Assembly (NCBI GenBank): GCA_016207825.1
Contig: JACQZI010000038.1
Location: 30,949 to 94,948 of the forward strand
From: Planctomycetota bacterium
GTDB taxonomy: Bacteria; Planctomycetota; MHYJ01; JACQXL01; JACQZI01
DNA length: 64,000 nt
Direction of reading: 5' to 3'
The notes beneath the pieces were generated by a model. That model was given only the letters and a program-made list of their open reading frames with translations, was not told the DNA's origin and searched no databases. Made by a program: the position numbers and the translations under genes. This document shows positions 35,903 to 44,564 of this stretch, piece after piece (position 1 is the first letter of the stretch; every line of letters begins with the position of its first letter).

Positions 35903-36748
35903 ATGTTAATAGATAAGTTCAATCGTACTCTTACTTACCTGCGCATATCCATCACCGATAGGTGCAACTTAAGGTGCTATTATTGCATGCCGAAAAACGG
36001 GATAACACAAAAAAGCCATACGGATATATTATCCTATGAAGAGATTTACGAATTTACGAAGACCGCATCAGAGATGGGCATAAACAAAGTGCGCTTGACC
36101 GGAGGCGAACCATTGATAAGGAAAGATGTCTGCAAGCTGGTTTCCATGATTTCTTCCATTCCCGGTATCAAGGATTTGGCGCTTACCACGAACGGTATTT
36201 TACTCGCCAAATACGCCTCCAAACTGAAAAAGGCCGGGCTGAAAAGGGTAAATATCAGCCTGGACAGCCTGAAACCCGAACGCTATAAAAAGATTACGCG
36301 CGGCGGCAATATCCGCGATGTCCTTGCAGGTATCGAGGCCGCTAAGAAAGCCGGACTTAATCCGGTAAAGATAAACTGCGTTATCCTTAAGGGAATTAAT
36401 GATGATGAGAAGAATGATTTTCTGGAATTCGGCAAGAAGCAAGGGGTAGAAATCCAGTTCATCCAAAAGATGACGCTTGATAAAACGAAACCGCCCCGAT
36501 GGGAATCGGGACTTCGCTCCGCTTCGCCGCTTGATGAAAGCCACGTCGCAACCCGCCCGCCGGATTGCCGTATTTGCAACCGCTTGCGCCTGACCGCCGA
36601 CGGATTCCTAAAACCATGCCTTTTATCGGATGATGAGATAAATATCCGTAATTATAGTTATACCGAATCAATAAGAGAAACGGTAAAGAGAAAGCCAAAA
36701 CAAGGCAACCGATGCCAGAAACGGCCGATGATACTGATAGGAGGTTAA
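35903..36748 (+). CDS. moaA: GTP 3',8-cyclase MoaA
   Basis: 281 residues, shorter than the usual 320-340. The first cluster site is TDRCNLRCYYCMPKNGI (CxxxCxxC); LTGGEPLIRKDVCKL and LKRVNISLDSLKPERY follow. The second cluster region keeps DCRICNRLRLTADGFLKPCL. The part between (residues 195-215, PPRWESGLRSASPLDESH) looks replaced or filled by palindromic DNA, where MoaA normally has a longer EFMPxxxxxW stretch. It converts GTP toward cyclic pyranopterin with MoaC. Confidence 0.9.
   Translation: MLIDKFNRTLTYLRISITDRCNLRCYYCMPKNGITQKSHTDILSYEEIYEFTKTASEMGINKVRLTGGEPLIRKDVCKLVSMISSIPGIKDLALTTNGILLAKYASKLKKAGLKRVNISLDSLKPERYKKITRGGNIRDVLAGIEAAKKAGLNPVKINCVILKGINDDEKNDFLEFGKKQGVEIQFIQKMTLDKTKPPRWESGLRSASPLDESHVATRPPDCRICNRLRLTADGFLKPCLLSDDEINIRNYSYTESIRETVKRKPKQGNRCQKRPMILIGG
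36488..36545. repeat. In-frame palindromic element inside moaA
   Basis: CCCCGATGGGAATCGGGACT followed by TTCGCTCCGCTTCGCCGC, GC-rich inverted repeats of the same style as the intergenic family, translated in frame. Confidence 0.5.
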
Positions 36749-36753
36749 TTATA

Positions 36754-37227
36754 ATGAAACTGACTCATGTTAACAGCAAAGGTAAGGCAAAGATGGTGGA
36801 TATCACAGATAAAATACCGACCAAACGGCTAGCGCGAGCTATGGGATACATTAAGACTACCAAAGAAACGATACGCCTTATCCAAAAGAACCAGATAGCC
36901 AAAGGCGATGTCTTCGCAGTTGCCCAGCTTGCCGGGGTTCTGGCGGCAAAGCAGACGCCAACAGTTATTCCGCTTTGCCATCCGCTTAGGATTACAAATG
37001 TGAAAGTGGATATCAGGATTGTAGGAAAAGAGCAAATCTTAGTGGAATCCGAAGTTCATTGTGATGAGAAAACCGGGCCGGATATGGAAACCCTGACCGC
37101 GGTTGCCGCGGCATGCCTGACCATTTATGATATGTGCAAGGCCGTTGATAAAGAAATGATGATTGAATCCATCTGCCTTACTGAAAAAAGAGGCGGTAAG
37201 CATATTTATGTCCGCAAGAAAAGCTAA
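36754..37227 (+). CDS. moaC: Cyclic pyranopterin monophosphate synthase MoaC
   Basis: 157 residues from the ATG at 36754, with ATAGGAGG upstream. Family motifs: MVDITDKIPTKRLARAMGYI, AQLAGVLAAKQTPTVIPLCH and PLRITNVKVDIRI, EKTGPDMETLTAVAAACLTI, YDMCKAVDKEM. It rearranges the MoaA product to cyclic pyranopterin. Six bases after moaA. Confidence 0.96.
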   Translation: MKLTHVNSKGKAKMVDITDKIPTKRLARAMGYIKTTKETIRLIQKNQIAKGDVFAVAQLAGVLAAKQTPTVIPLCHPLRITNVKVDIRIVGKEQILVESEVHCDEKTGPDMETLTAVAAACLTIYDMCKAVDKEMMIESICLTEKRGGKHIYVRKKS

Positions 37228-37666
37228 AGTATTATCAGTTTGTATCAGCCGGACGAAACACGTCCGCAAGAAGGATATCGGCGAAGGAACGCTTAAGGTT
37301 AATTATGGTTTGGTCGGCGACGCGCATGCCGCGCCGGGAAAAAGGCAGGTAAGCTTGCTCGCCATGGAATCAATCGACACGGCTAAAAAGCAGGGGCTGA
37401 AGGTGGGGATAGGCGATTTCGGCGAAAATATCACAACCAGTGGAATAAACCTGGTCAAACTGCCCATCGGACAGAAATTAAGAATCGGGAAAAATATCAT
37501 CATGCGCGTCACACAGATAGGCAAGGAATGCGTAACGCCGTGCAGTATTTATTATAAGACGGGCGATTGCATCATGCCCCGCGAAGGAATATTTGCGGCA
37601 GTATTAAAAGGCGGAAAAGTTAAAATGGGTGATGAAATAAAATTAATAAGGGAAAGGAGCAAATAA
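37208..37666 (+). CDS. MOSC-domain protein
   Basis: 152 residues from the ATG at 37208, overlapping moaC by 20 bp. MOSC signature: NYGLVGDAHAAPGKRQVSLL, DFGENITTSGINL, LPIGQKLRIGKNIIMRVTQI, and the conserved Cys in GKECVTPCSIYYKTGDC. MOSC domains bind molybdopterin with a conserved Cys and serve in sulfuration or cofactor carriage. Stand-alone MOSC next to mogA is a common arrangement. Confidence 0.9.
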   Translation: MSARKAKVLSVCISRTKHVRKKDIGEGTLKVNYGLVGDAHAAPGKRQVSLLAMESIDTAKKQGLKVGIGDFGENITTSGINLVKLPIGQKLRIGKNIIMRVTQIGKECVTPCSIYYKTGDCIMPREGIFAAVLKGGKVKMGDEIKLIRERSK

Positions 37667-37667
37667 A

Positions 37668-38168
37668 GTGAAAGTAGGAATCATTACGGTCAGTGACAAG
37701 GGCTTTGCCGGAAAAAGGGAAGACGTAAGCGGCCCGGTGATAAAGGATATTATAAAATCAATCCTGGACGTTCAGTCTATTGAATATGCGCTTGTGCCTG
37801 ACGAAATAAAAAAGATTTCCGCCAAACTCATAGAATTCTCCGATAAGAAACGGTGTAATTTGATATTGACAACGGGCGGGACTGGTTTCTCACCGCGTGA
37901 TGTTACTCCGGAAGCGACCCTGAAAGTGATAGAAAAGATGGTGCCGGGCATCCCGGAAACCATCAGGCAAAAGACCCTCAAGAAAACACCGTTTGCCATG
38001 CTTTCAAGGGCAGTGGCAGGCATCCGGGGCAAATCTTTTATTATCAATTTCCCCGGAAGCCCCAAGGCGGTAAAAGAATGCCTGGAGGTCATTGAGCCCG
38101 TGCTCGGACACGCCCTGGAGCTTCTGGATAAAGGCAGCCTGGAATGTGCCAGCATCCAAAAGCATTAG
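37668..38168 (+). CDS. mogA: Molybdopterin adenylyltransferase MogA/MoaB
   Basis: 166 residues with a GTG start after GGAAAGGAGC. Motifs: VGIITVSDKGFAGKREDVSG, LILTTGGTGFSPRDVTPEAT, AMLSRAVAGIRGKSFIINFP and GSPKAVKECL. It adenylylates molybdopterin for MoeA. One base after the MOSC gene, same operon. Confidence 0.92.
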   Translation: MKVGIITVSDKGFAGKREDVSGPVIKDIIKSILDVQSIEYALVPDEIKKISAKLIEFSDKKRCNLILTTGGTGFSPRDVTPEATLKVIEKMVPGIPETIRQKTLKKTPFAMLSRAVAGIRGKSFIINFPGSPKAVKECLEVIEPVLGHALELLDKGSLECASIQKH

Positions 38169-38204
38169 AGACTTTAACAAAACTAATAAATGTACATACT
38201 CTTG

Positions 38205-38286
38205 TCATTGCGAGCCCTCAGGGCGTGGCAATCTTAATTTATGAGATTGCTTCATCCTCCGATATCAACCGGAGTCCTCGCAATGA
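38205..38286. repeat. MITE-like palindromic element TCATTGCGAG..CTCGCAATGA
   Basis: Perfect 10-bp terminal inverted repeats (38205-38214 and 38277-38286) and an inner pair GCAATCT (38228-38234) and AGATTGC (38244-38250). This element type is widespread in bacterial intergenic DNA. It lies between mogA and tupA. Confidence 0.75.
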
Positions 38287-38329
38287 CCGAATAGAGTGGT
38301 TTTGTTCGAATTTATTAATAATTTAAATT

Positions 38330-39151
38330 ATGCGCTTTAGCAAAAGATTATCCATATCTTTAATCAGCTTGTTTTTAATTATTCCGGTTGCCTGTAAACA
38401 GAAGACGGAAAACAAAGATGTAATCCTGGCAACCACGACCAGCGTTAATGATACGGGTGTGCTTGATGTATTGATGGAAAAGTTCAGGCAAGAAACCGGT
38501 TTCAATATAAAGCCGATTGCGGTCGGGTCGGGGGAGGCGATGGCGATGGGCAAGCGCGGCGATGCGGACGTCCTTGTGGTCCATTCTCCGAAAGACGAAG
38601 AGGCATTCATGAAAGAGGGGTTTGGCAAGAACAGGCTCCCTGTTATGTATAACTATTTTATTATTGTAGGGCCTCCGGAAGATCCGGCGGGTTGTGCGGG
38701 GGGACTGTCAGCATCGGAAGCATTTAAGAAAATCGCCGAGACTAAATCTATCTTTGTATCGCGCGCTGATAAATCAGGAACTCATAAAAAGGAATTAGAT
38801 TTGTGGGCTAACTCCGCTATTACGCCTATAGGCGACTGGTATATCAAATCACAAAGCTCAATGGCAACGGTATTACAAATTACTAATGACAAAAATGGTT
38901 ACACCTTAACAGATAAGGCAACGTATCTGGCATTTAAATCGAAGCTCTCATCAAAAATCATAGTAGAAAACTCTCAGGAATTACTAAACATCTATTGCGT
39001 TATAACTGTAAACCAGGAAAAGTTCTCTCGGGTAAACTATGAGGGGGCTTTTGCTTGGCTAACATTCCTTCTGTCAGCAGACGCCCAAAAACTGATAGGC
39101 GGCTTCGGCAAGGATAAATACGGCGAACCGCTGTTCTATCCGGTAAAATAA
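38330..39151 (+). CDS. tupA: Tungstate ABC transporter substrate-binding protein
   Basis: 273 residues. The signal peptide ends LIIPVAC, a lipobox, so it is probably membrane-anchored. The mature N-terminus carries LATTTSVNDTGVLD; the TTTS stretch binds the oxyanion in TupA proteins. GSGEAMAMGKRGDADVLVVH and LPVMYNYFIIVGPP are typical. Only one transporter of this type is present next to the cofactor genes, and it is of the tungstate, not the ModA, type. Confidence 0.9.
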   Translation: MRFSKRLSISLISLFLIIPVACKQKTENKDVILATTTSVNDTGVLDVLMEKFRQETGFNIKPIAVGSGEAMAMGKRGDADVLVVHSPKDEEAFMKEGFGKNRLPVMYNYFIIVGPPEDPAGCAGGLSASEAFKKIAETKSIFVSRADKSGTHKKELDLWANSAITPIGDWYIKSQSSMATVLQITNDKNGYTLTDKATYLAFKSKLSSKIIVENSQELLNIYCVITVNQEKFSRVNYEGAFAWLTFLLSADAQKLIGGFGKDKYGEPLFYPVK

Positions 39152-39153
39152 AA

Positions 39154-39795
39154 ATGAATGGCTTATTTGATATTATCAAAACTTCAATTCAGGTTTCCGG
39201 GATTTCTCTGCTCATCGCCGGACTTATCGGCATACCCGCCGGAATCGTCATCGGGTTATCTTCGTTCCGCGGGAAGAAATGGTTCATCGCATTGGTCAAT
39301 ACCGGAATGGGACTGCCGCCGGTTTTAGTCGGATTGGTCGTTGCGCTTCTTTTATGGCGCAGCGGTCCCTTGGGCTTTATGGGATTGCTTTATTCCAAAA
39401 CGGCCATGGTCATTGCCCAAACGATAATCGCCCTGCCGCTTATCACCGCCTTTACCATTGCCGGCATCCAGCGGATTGAACCGGAACTCATCCGCCAGAC
39501 CATTGCTTTGGGCGCAACCAAACTTCAATTATTCCGCATAATCTTCCATGAGTCCAAACTTACCATATTAGTTGCGGTTATGGCAGGATTCGGGAGCATC
39601 ATATCCGAAGTCGGTGCGGTAATGATGGTCGGAGGTAATATCAAGGGCGATACCGTGGTCCTAACCACCGGTATTCTCCAAGAGACAAGGATGGGTCACT
39701 TTGAAAACGCACTCTGGATGGGCGCGGTGCTTTTAATCCTTAGTTTTGCCATCAACCTTGCCCTGACATTAATCCAGCAGAAAGGGATAAAATGA
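39154..39795 (+). CDS. tupB: Tungstate ABC transporter permease
   Basis: 213 residues with five hydrophobic segments. The EAA loop reads IRQTIALGATKLQLFRIIFH. GLPPVLVGLVVALLLWRSGP and SEVGAVMMVGGNIKG are diagnostic of TupB. Two bases after tupA, and its 3' end overlaps tupC by 4 bp. Confidence 0.92.
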   Translation: MNGLFDIIKTSIQVSGISLLIAGLIGIPAGIVIGLSSFRGKKWFIALVNTGMGLPPVLVGLVVALLLWRSGPLGFMGLLYSKTAMVIAQTIIALPLITAFTIAGIQRIEPELIRQTIALGATKLQLFRIIFHESKLTILVAVMAGFGSIISEVGAVMMVGGNIKGDTVVLTTGILQETRMGHFENALWMGAVLLILSFAINLALTLIQQKGIK

Positions 39796-40904
39796 CGTCG
39801 AGTGTTCTTTCTGTCCGTGATTTGAGTTTTGCATACAACGGGCCAGACACATTCTCCCTGTTTGTTCCGAGCTTTGACCTTTATGCCGGAGAAAAGGTGG
39901 CAATAATCGGACCGAACGGGGCGGGCAAAACCACATTCTTGCAGGCGATAGCATTATTATTAAAACCAGCAACCGGAACGATAATCTTTGACGCGAAGGA
40001 AATAAGAAATCGGCATGATACTCTCGGCTATCACCGTTTGACCGCTTTTATCCCCCAAAAGCCTGTTTTATATAACCGTTCGGTAAAAGACAACGTCAGC
40101 ATCGGCTTAAAAATACGGGGAACGACTAAAGCTGAAGCCGATGAGAGCGTTTCAGGGATATTGAAGAAGTTTAGGATAGAGCACCTGGCTAATCGCAATG
40201 CCCTAAAAGTTTCCGGCGGTGAAGCCCGCCGGATAATGCTGGCGAGAGGATTGATACTCAACCCCATGATTGTATGGATGGATGAGCCGTTCGGCGATTT
40301 GGATGAAACGGTCCGGCGTGAATTGATCGAAGACCTCATTCCCATTTTAAGCCAGTCCGGATGCGCGACTGTTTTTGTCACCCATAATCAGGATGAAACA
40401 TACCAACTGGCGGATAAATTCATGGTTATGGTAAAAGGAAAAATAGTCCAGAGCGGGAGCGGACAGGAGGTTTTTGCTAATCCGGCCAGCCGGGAAGTGG
40501 CGGAATTTATCGGCATTAAAAACATCATACCTGGGCGGGTAGTTAAAACGGATAACGGCATTGTAACGGTTTCTTTAATGACAGGAACAGCCCAATCACC
40601 CAAAACATTATTGGTGGCCGGTCAGAAACCCAATACCGAAAATGTGGTTGTCTGTATTCCTCCTGAATCAATCGTTATCGTATCCGATATAAAGGAATCC
40701 ATACATTCAAGCTCGCGGAATGCCTTGGAAGGAGCCGTCAAGCGAATAATTCAGGGAAGATATTTTGCCTGGGTGGAAATAGATTGCGGAGTTCCTTTGA
40801 CTGTTTCAGTAACGAATGAATCTGTTAAAGATTTGGGGCTTGCTCCAGGTAAACCGGTCCGGCTTCTTATCAAATCCACGGCAATAAGGCTATTGGAAAA
40901 ATAG
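39792..40904 (+). CDS. tupC: Tungstate ABC transporter ATP-binding protein with TOBE/Mop domain
   Basis: 370 residues. Walker A GPNGAGKTT at about residue 37, signature VSGGEARRIMLARGL, Walker B MIVWMDEPFGDLDE, switch VFVTHNQDE. The extra C-terminal 140 residues hold a TOBE/Mop-like domain (NALEGAVKRIIQGRYFAWVE ending IKSTAIRLL), which in ModC-type proteins binds the oxyanion and gives feedback. Overlaps tupB by 4 bp. Confidence 0.92.
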   Translation: MTSSVLSVRDLSFAYNGPDTFSLFVPSFDLYAGEKVAIIGPNGAGKTTFLQAIALLLKPATGTIIFDAKEIRNRHDTLGYHRLTAFIPQKPVLYNRSVKDNVSIGLKIRGTTKAEADESVSGILKKFRIEHLANRNALKVSGGEARRIMLARGLILNPMIVWMDEPFGDLDETVRRELIEDLIPILSQSGCATVFVTHNQDETYQLADKFMVMVKGKIVQSGSGQEVFANPASREVAEFIGIKNIIPGRVVKTDNGIVTVSLMTGTAQSPKTLLVAGQKPNTENVVVCIPPESIVIVSDIKESIHSSSRNALEGAVKRIIQGRYFAWVEIDCGVPLTVSVTNESVKDLGLAPGKPVRLLIKSTAIRLLEK

Positions 40905-40918
40905 TTCGTAAATTATTC

Positions 40919-40936
40919 GGGTCAAACAACTTGACC
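40919..40936 (+). terminator. Weak terminator-like hairpin after tupC
   Basis: GGTCAA-ACAAC-TTGACC followed by GTTTATTAT; a six-pair stem with a poor T-run. Confidence 0.35.
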
Positions 40937-40977
40937 GTTTATTATGTTAGAAATATAATATGACCATTACAGACTGG

Positions 40978-41094
40978 CATAGATAAGTTCCAAACTGTCA
41001 CCCTGACCCCGAAGGCTTTCGGGGGAAGGGTCTCGGGTGAGATTCTTCGCTACGCTCAGAATGACAATAAGGGAAGTTTTAGCCCTTATCTATG
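40978..41094. repeat. Nested palindromic element between tupC and galT
   Basis: CATAGATAAG (40978-40987) and CTTATCTATG (41085-41094) form 10-bp terminal inverted repeats around a second palindrome with ends TGTCA (40996) and TGACA (about 41064) that includes CCCCGAAGGCTTTCGGGGG and GATTCTTCGCTACGCTCAGA. The inner unit is a type known from many bacterial genomes. Confidence 0.7.
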
Positions 41095-41141
41095 TACCAT
41101 TCGGAATATCACGTATATTAAATATTTGAAAGGAGAAATAT

Positions 41142-42140
41142 ATGTCAGAATTAAGACAGAATTTAATCAGCCGCGACTGGGTAATCATTGCAACGGAAAG
41201 GGCAAAGCGGCCGGACCAATTCGTAAAAAAAGATGCGGATAAGAAAGAACTGCCCCCTTACCAGCCTAATTGCCCCTTCTGCCCGGGGAACGAGAAACAA
41301 GCGCCGCCGGAAACTTGCCGGGTGGGCGACGAGAAATCATGGCGAGTACGGGTTGTTCCCAATAAATTCGCAGCCCTTGCCCCTGAAGGGAAAAAGGTAA
41401 GAAAGCTTGACGGGACACAACGCTCGATGAGCGGAGTGGGTTACCATGAAGTTATCGTAGAGCACCAGAAACACAATATTACAACTGCCCTTTTAAGCGT
41501 GAATGAAGTGGCAGATATTATCAGGGCCTATAGAGACCGATATCAAGCTGTAAAACAGGATGAGCGGGTTGAAAGCATCATCATTTTTAAAAACCACGGA
41601 GAGGGAGCTGGCACATCATTGGAGCACCCTCATTCACAGCTCGTGGCAACGCCGGTAGTGCCTTCCCAGATACGCCAGCGGATGGAAGAGGCAATCCGCT
41701 ACTTTGACGATACGGGTGAATGCGTTTTCTGCCACACTTTAAACGATGAGCTCAGGACAAAAGAGAGAATCATCATGGAAACAGAGCATTTTGCCGCCTT
41801 TATCCCTTACGCCGCGCTTTCGCCGTTCCATCTGTGGATACAACCGCGCCGGCACAGCTCATGTTTTGATGATATTACGGACAAGGAAATGGCCGACATG
41901 GCAAAAATACTGAAAACGGTCCTGGCAAAGCTTTATCATGGGTTGAATAACCCTGATTTCAATTACACCATCCGTTCTATCCAGACAAAACTATGCCAGA
42001 CCGAATATTTCCACTGGTATATATCAATAATTCCCAGGATTTCCAAAGCGGCCGGTTTTGAGTTGGGAAGCGGGATGTTTATAAACACGGCTTTGCCGGA
42101 ACCTTGTGCCAAGTTCTTAAGGGAAGTAAAAACACCTTAA
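41142..42140 (+). CDS. galT: Galactose-1-phosphate uridylyltransferase
   Basis: 332 residues. The catalytic triad motif is EHPHSQLVA (His-Pro-His); the zinc/structural site has CPFCPGNE near the N-terminus; WIQPRRHSSCFDDI lies in the second half, and FHWYISIIPR near the end. GalT exchanges UMP between UDP-glucose and galactose-1-phosphate. AAAGGAG precedes the ATG. No other Leloir genes are in the window; in such genomes the enzyme may act on nucleotide sugars for surface polymers. Confidence 0.92.
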   Translation: MSELRQNLISRDWVIIATERAKRPDQFVKKDADKKELPPYQPNCPFCPGNEKQAPPETCRVGDEKSWRVRVVPNKFAALAPEGKKVRKLDGTQRSMSGVGYHEVIVEHQKHNITTALLSVNEVADIIRAYRDRYQAVKQDERVESIIIFKNHGEGAGTSLEHPHSQLVATPVVPSQIRQRMEEAIRYFDDTGECVFCHTLNDELRTKERIIMETEHFAAFIPYAALSPFHLWIQPRRHSSCFDDITDKEMADMAKILKTVLAKLYHGLNNPDFNYTIRSIQTKLCQTEYFHWYISIIPRISKAAGFELGSGMFINTALPEPCAKFLREVKTP

Positions 42141-42180
42141 GAAGACATAGTGGTTTGTCAAAGGTGGTTTTATGGATTTG

Positions 42181-42205
42181 TCATTCCGTTTCAAGCACGG
42201 AATGA
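42181..42205. terminator. Hairpin between convergent genes
   Basis: TCATTCCGT (42181-42189) and ACGGAATGA (42197-42205), a perfect 9-bp stem with a 7-nt loop, placed between the ends of galT and the cyclase gene. There is no T-run, so termination is only presumed. Confidence 0.4.
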
Positions 42206-42222
42206 TACACGATAGAATGATA

Positions 42223-44541
42223 TTATTTCGAAGTAAGCGTATTGATTAATTCCGGAACTTCATCTTTAGGCAGTTGCTGGTATTTCAAGCACTGCCCCAA
42301 AAGTAGGGTCGTAGGGCCATCAGCAGGTTTTATCTTCCGGCATATTTTAAGCGCCTCTATTGCTTCATTCCAATTGCGTTCACGATAAGCTTTCAAGGCT
42401 TTTTCATAAGTTGCCGTCAAGTCCAATTCTTGCTCCACGGCTTCGCCTTTCTTGGCGATTAGTTCGTATATATTAACCGGCCGCTGCATTCCTTTTGCAC
42501 GGATTGTATCAAGTTCCCTTGCCTCTATAAAATCTTTTGCCTGCTTATATGTCTCACCGCTTATCATTATGCCGGTATGATAAAATTTGTTCACTCCTTC
42601 CAGCCGGCTTGCTAAATTAACTTCATCGCCCATAACCGTATAGCTCAGCACCCTCGATGAACCCAGGTTTCCGACAATCATCTGCCCGGTATTTATGCCG
42701 ATTCGGATATCGACCAGAGGCAAATTTTCCTTTTCAAAGCGTTTGTTCAATTCGGGCAATGCTTTTCGTTGGTCTAACGCCGCCCAGCAACATCTTTTGG
42801 CATGGTCGGGCGTTATCAATGGAGCACCAAAAAGTGCCATAATCGCATCGCCTTCGTATTTATCTATCATGCCCCCATTCTCCTGAATAATATCGGTCAT
42901 GGCGGTCAAATATTTGTTTATCCATTCCATAACCAAATCGGGCCCCAAGGTACTGGATTTATTGGTAAAGTTAGCGATATCAGAAAAGAAAACGGTCATA
43001 ACGCGTTTTTCCCCGCCCAGCCTTACTTTATCAGGATTTTTAATCAGGTCGCTGACGACCTCAGGAGCTAAATAACGGCCGAATACCCCCTGGATATGGC
43101 GTTTGGCCTGCTCTTCACTTATCGCTCGGTAGACTTTAATAGAAGTAAAACCGAAGAACCCAACGGTTAACGGACCGGTAAGATCAAACCATAAACCGGA
43201 TCCGGAAAATAGTTTAAACCCGATAAATGTTACAATTACCAGTACTAAAACAGTTAAAACAGCTGAAACAAAAGGCTTTAAATGGCCTGCAATCAAGGTA
43301 ACCAACACCCCGATTAAAACTATTATAAGGATATTAATCAATCCAGAAGCTTTATGTATAAAATTATTTGTAAGAATCATATTCATAATACCCGAATGCA
43401 TCATTACGCCCGGAACCATCGGGGCGTTGGGAGTCGGCTTCAAATCAGTGCTACCTCCGGCGACCATCCCGATTATGCATATTTTGTCCTTTATTTTAGG
43501 AATCAATTTCCGTTTTATTTCTTCGTATTCTTCTTTGAGCCCAAGGTTTTCTTCTGATTTAAGTCCGGTCTTGCGAAAATATTCGGTTAGATATGTATAG
43601 GGGATATGCTCAAAAATATTATTCCATGCGACATCGCGGTTTCCCATCCAGTTTATAACCACCTGCCCCTGCTCATCTATGGGGATAATGATAGGCGGCT
43701 GATTCTGCCTTTTTAGCTCTATATGTTTCCCCGGAATAATATCTATCATCTCCGGCCGGATACCGAGAGTATCACAAGCAACCCTGAAAGCCAATTGAGA
43801 ATATATTTTCCCGTTATACAATCTCACAAGCTTTACATGCCTTAGGATTCCGTCTGAATCAGGATCGATATTCACAAAACCAATCCCTTTGGCATAATTC
43901 AAAACCGGTAATTGAATATGATTTTCCTGCGGTATTATCCGATGGCGTTCAGTCAAATAAGGGATGTGAAAAGGGATTCCTTCAAATGTTTCAGGCTGTT
44001 TCGGCTTATCCTTGATAAAGTTAGAGGCAAGATAAATATTTTTACAGAATTTTATAGCTCCTGAAAACTGTTTATCAACATCAGCCCTATCAGCTATTTC
44101 TTCCGCGATTTTATTCTGCAGTTGCAAAACATATTCATTATATTCTTGAGGGGAGTAATTCTTATCGGGAAGATTGTTCAGTAATGAGGTTTCGACCGCG
44201 CCCTGGATTTCTTTCGGGTTAGGCAAAGCCCTGTCAGACTGTTCAAAGAACTCCACATCAAAAGCAACCATTTTTGCTCCGAGGTCGTAAAGAACATCCA
44301 AAAGTTCAGCGTGTTTATTCCTAGACCAAGGCCAGCGTCCGATCACTTCCAGCGACTTATCGTCAATATCAATATGGGTAATTTGGTTGGAAAGAGGAAT
44401 GGGTTCCCTGAACTGGAAACGGAAATCAAGAAATTTATTTTCTATCCATTGGTAAGAAGGCGTATAACTAAAAATTATAACCAGCAGGATAATGGAAAAG
44501 CCGATAAGATAGGCTTTCCAAGAAGATGGTTTATGCTCCAC
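42223..44541 (-). CDS. CHASE2-domain adenylate cyclase (class III)
   Basis: 772 residues. One transmembrane helix at about 10-28, then an extracytoplasmic CHASE2 sensor (ITHIDIDDKSLEVIGRWPWS at its start) to about residue 385, then three membrane helices (about 395-470). The cyclase domain (about 510-690) has both metal aspartates (VFFSDIANFTNKS and DKYEGDAIMALFG), and Lys in KYEGD and Asp in YTVMGDEVN fit adenylate, not guanylate, specificity. SRVLSYTVMGDEVNLASRLE is intact, so it should be active. The last 70 residues look like a TPR pair. Last gene of a four-gene minus-strand set with a FecR-domain protein. Confidence 0.9.
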   Translation of the reverse strand: MEHKPSSWKAYLIGFSIILLVIIFSYTPSYQWIENKFLDFRFQFREPIPLSNQITHIDIDDKSLEVIGRWPWSRNKHAELLDVLYDLGAKMVAFDVEFFEQSDRALPNPKEIQGAVETSLLNNLPDKNYSPQEYNEYVLQLQNKIAEEIADRADVDKQFSGAIKFCKNIYLASNFIKDKPKQPETFEGIPFHIPYLTERHRIIPQENHIQLPVLNYAKGIGFVNIDPDSDGILRHVKLVRLYNGKIYSQLAFRVACDTLGIRPEMIDIIPGKHIELKRQNQPPIIIPIDEQGQVVINWMGNRDVAWNNIFEHIPYTYLTEYFRKTGLKSEENLGLKEEYEEIKRKLIPKIKDKICIIGMVAGGSTDLKPTPNAPMVPGVMMHSGIMNMILTNNFIHKASGLINILIIVLIGVLVTLIAGHLKPFVSAVLTVLVLVIVTFIGFKLFSGSGLWFDLTGPLTVGFFGFTSIKVYRAISEEQAKRHIQGVFGRYLAPEVVSDLIKNPDKVRLGGEKRVMTVFFSDIANFTNKSSTLGPDLVMEWINKYLTAMTDIIQENGGMIDKYEGDAIMALFGAPLITPDHAKRCCWAALDQRKALPELNKRFEKENLPLVDIRIGINTGQMIVGNLGSSRVLSYTVMGDEVNLASRLEGVNKFYHTGIMISGETYKQAKDFIEARELDTIRAKGMQRPVNIYELIAKKGEAVEQELDLTATYEKALKAYRERNWNEAIEALKICRKIKPADGPTTLLLGQCLKYQQLPKDEVPELINTLTSK

Positions 44542-44564
44542 GATTTAATCTATTCAAAATGCCG

